DNA from: Actinomycetes bacterium
Lineage (GTDB): Bacteria; Actinomycetota; Acidimicrobiia; Acidimicrobiales; Palsa-688
NCBI GenBank assembly: GCA_021846485.1
Contig: JAJZWW010000166.1
Coordinates: 1 to 7,113 of the forward strand
DNA length: 7,113 nt
Direction of reading: 5' to 3'
Both the position numbers and the translations under genes were made by a program. The notes under the pieces were generated by a model, which saw only the letters and a program-made list of their open reading frames with translations, ran no database searches and was not told the origin of the DNA. This document shows, piece after piece, positions 6,535-7,113 of the stretch; the first letter of the stretch is position 1; each line of letters opens with the position of its first letter.

Positions 6535-6536
6535 GG
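6507..6536. repeat. Perfect 30-base inverted repeat upstream of the operon
   Basis: Two 13-base arms, CCTTGACAGGGAC and GTCCCTGTCAAGG, are separated by TTCT and match perfectly. No T-run follows on either strand, so a simple terminator is unlikely. It lies six bases upstream of the LacI-type palindrome, in the divergent intergenic region, which suggests a second operator or a regulatory hairpin. Each arm contains TTGACA, one facing each way. Confidence 0.85.
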
Positions 6537-6829
6537 GATCATCACCCCTCGGGGCTACGCCCGCCGCCATCGGCGGTGGAGACCCCGTCCCCGCCTGCCG
6601 CGTCCGCTGCGCTCGGGAAGGCGCAGTCAGCGTGGTGACCAGCCGGGCCCTGTGGGTCGCAGTGGGCGGGCATTCGATGGAAAGGCGGAGAGGAGGTCCC
6701 TCGAGGCTCGCCGGGCGGCAGTCCGCCCCAACATCAGCCGCGGGACCGCATCAAGGGGTCCACTGGAGGACGGCACCAGGTCTGTCCGGCGGCCGCCACT
6801 TCTCGCCGTGCTTCCCTACTGCAATTGGC
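6537..6829. other. Intergenic region without a supported gene
   Basis: I find no coding region or RNA gene here that I can support; the open frames crossing it have compositions typical of chance reading in GC-rich DNA and show no domain. Two small hairpins are visible: CCGCC-ATC-GGCGG at 6564-6576, and GGGCGG-CAGT-CCGCCC at 6713-6728. Neither is followed by a T-run. The stretch separates the minus-strand operon from the divergent recombinase gene and may hold promoter or leader sequence for either. Confidence 0.5.
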
Positions 6830-6835
6830 TATTGT
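6830..6835 (+). promoter_or_regulatory. Possible -10 box of the recombinase gene
   Basis: TATTGT fits the actinobacterial TANNNT -10 pattern and ends seven bases before the ATG at 6843. A transcript from it would start at or beside the ATG, giving a leaderless mRNA, which would explain the weak Shine-Dalgarno. No good -35 is seen. Confidence 0.3.
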
Positions 6836-6842
6836 CGCAGGC

Positions 6843-7113
6843 ATGCGATGGGGGGCTGCGCTCGACGGCTACGTGACCGAGCTGCAGCGCCGGGGCCGGC
6901 GGCCGCACACGGTGCAGGGCTACCGGGGGGACCTGCTGTGGGCGGCCCGGGTGGTCGAGGCGACCGGAGGCGGCGTCGACGAAGGGGCCGTGCAGGTCCT
7001 GGCGGATGCGCTGGGTGAGCTGGCGCCGGCCACGCGGGCGCGGCGGCGCTCGGCGCTCCGAGGGTTCCTCGACTGGGCGGCCGGGGCCGGGGCGGGACCC
7101 CCGGGGCTGTCGG
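6843..7113 (+). CDS. Tyrosine recombinase (XerC/XerD-like), N-terminal part, cut by window end
   Basis: The first 90 residues of an open frame that runs off the window form the N-terminal SAM-like core-binding domain of a tyrosine recombinase/phage integrase. LDGYVTELQRRGRRPHTVQGYRGDLLWAARVV gives the typical first helices with the S/HTxxxYxxDL pattern, and APATRARRRSALRGFLDWAAGAG gives the later helix pair that clamps DNA. The catalytic domain (R-H-R-Y residues) would lie beyond 7113 and cannot be checked. The start ATG has only a weak GCAGG before it; an in-frame TTG at 6825 is the main alternative. Such proteins are either the housekeeping Xer system that resolves chromosome dimers or the integrase of a mobile element; the fragment does not distinguish them. 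It is divergent from the catabolic operon and probably functionally separate. Confidence 0.75.
   Translation, partial: MRWGAALDGYVTELQRRGRRPHTVQGYRGDLLWAARVVEATGGGVDEGAVQVLADALGELAPATRARRRSALRGFLDWAAGAGAGPPGLS

Noticed and set aside
6507..6536. The 30-base inverted repeat as a Rho-independent terminator
   Set aside because: No T-run follows on either strand, and both flanking genes point away from it, so there is no transcript to end here.
6404..7018. Plus-strand open frames (6274-6876 and 6404-7018) crossing the intergenic region into the recombinase gene
   Set aside because: They are in different frames from the recognisable recombinase and read as low-complexity Arg/Gly/Pro/Ala without a motif.

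Overview
The window is GC-rich, densely coding DNA that fits a high-GC actinobacterium. The support is the strong G/C bias at third codon positions, GTG starts, short or overlapping gene junctions, and a LacI operator of the type known from Streptomyces. The exact lineage cannot be read from the sequence.

Layout: six genes on the minus strand fill positions 33-6470 and look like one operon, read from right to left. In transcription order they are (1) a MocD-like membrane di-iron monooxygenase/desaturase, (2) a MocE-type Rieske [2Fe-2S] ferredoxin, (3) a LacI-family repressor, (4) a short-chain dehydrogenase/reductase, (5) a phytanoyl-CoA dioxygenase (PhyH)-family Fe(II)/2-oxoglutarate oxygenase, and (6) an IlvD/Edd-family sugar-acid dehydratase closest to L-arabonate dehydratase. 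The gaps are 20, -8, 45, 58 and -4 bases. A GC-rich hairpin lies just after the last stop codon. To the right, about 370 bases of non-coding DNA separate the operon from a divergent, truncated tyrosine-recombinase (XerC/D-like) gene that runs off the window at 7113.

Regulation: the leader upstream of gene 1 holds a perfect 14-base palindrome with a central CG (6487-6500), the expected form of a LacI-family operator. Next to it is a perfect 30-base inverted repeat (6507-6536) whose arms carry TTGACA. A possible promoter places the operator at about +1, so the repressor encoded by gene 3 probably controls its own operon.

Working model (inference): MocD plus MocE resembles the oxygenase/ferredoxin pair of rhizopine (3-O-methyl-scyllo-inosamine) catabolism, thought to remove an O-methyl group. 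Here the pair sits with a second, unrelated oxygenase (PhyH family), an SDR and an aldonate dehydratase. The simplest reading is an inducible pathway that opens an O-methylated or otherwise blocked sugar or cyclitol by oxidation, oxidises it with the SDR, and dehydrates the sugar acid to a 2-keto-3-deoxy acid. The ferredoxin reductase, transporter and final aldolase or dehydrogenase are not in the window. The substrate is unknown, and this combination of genes is the most interesting thing here.
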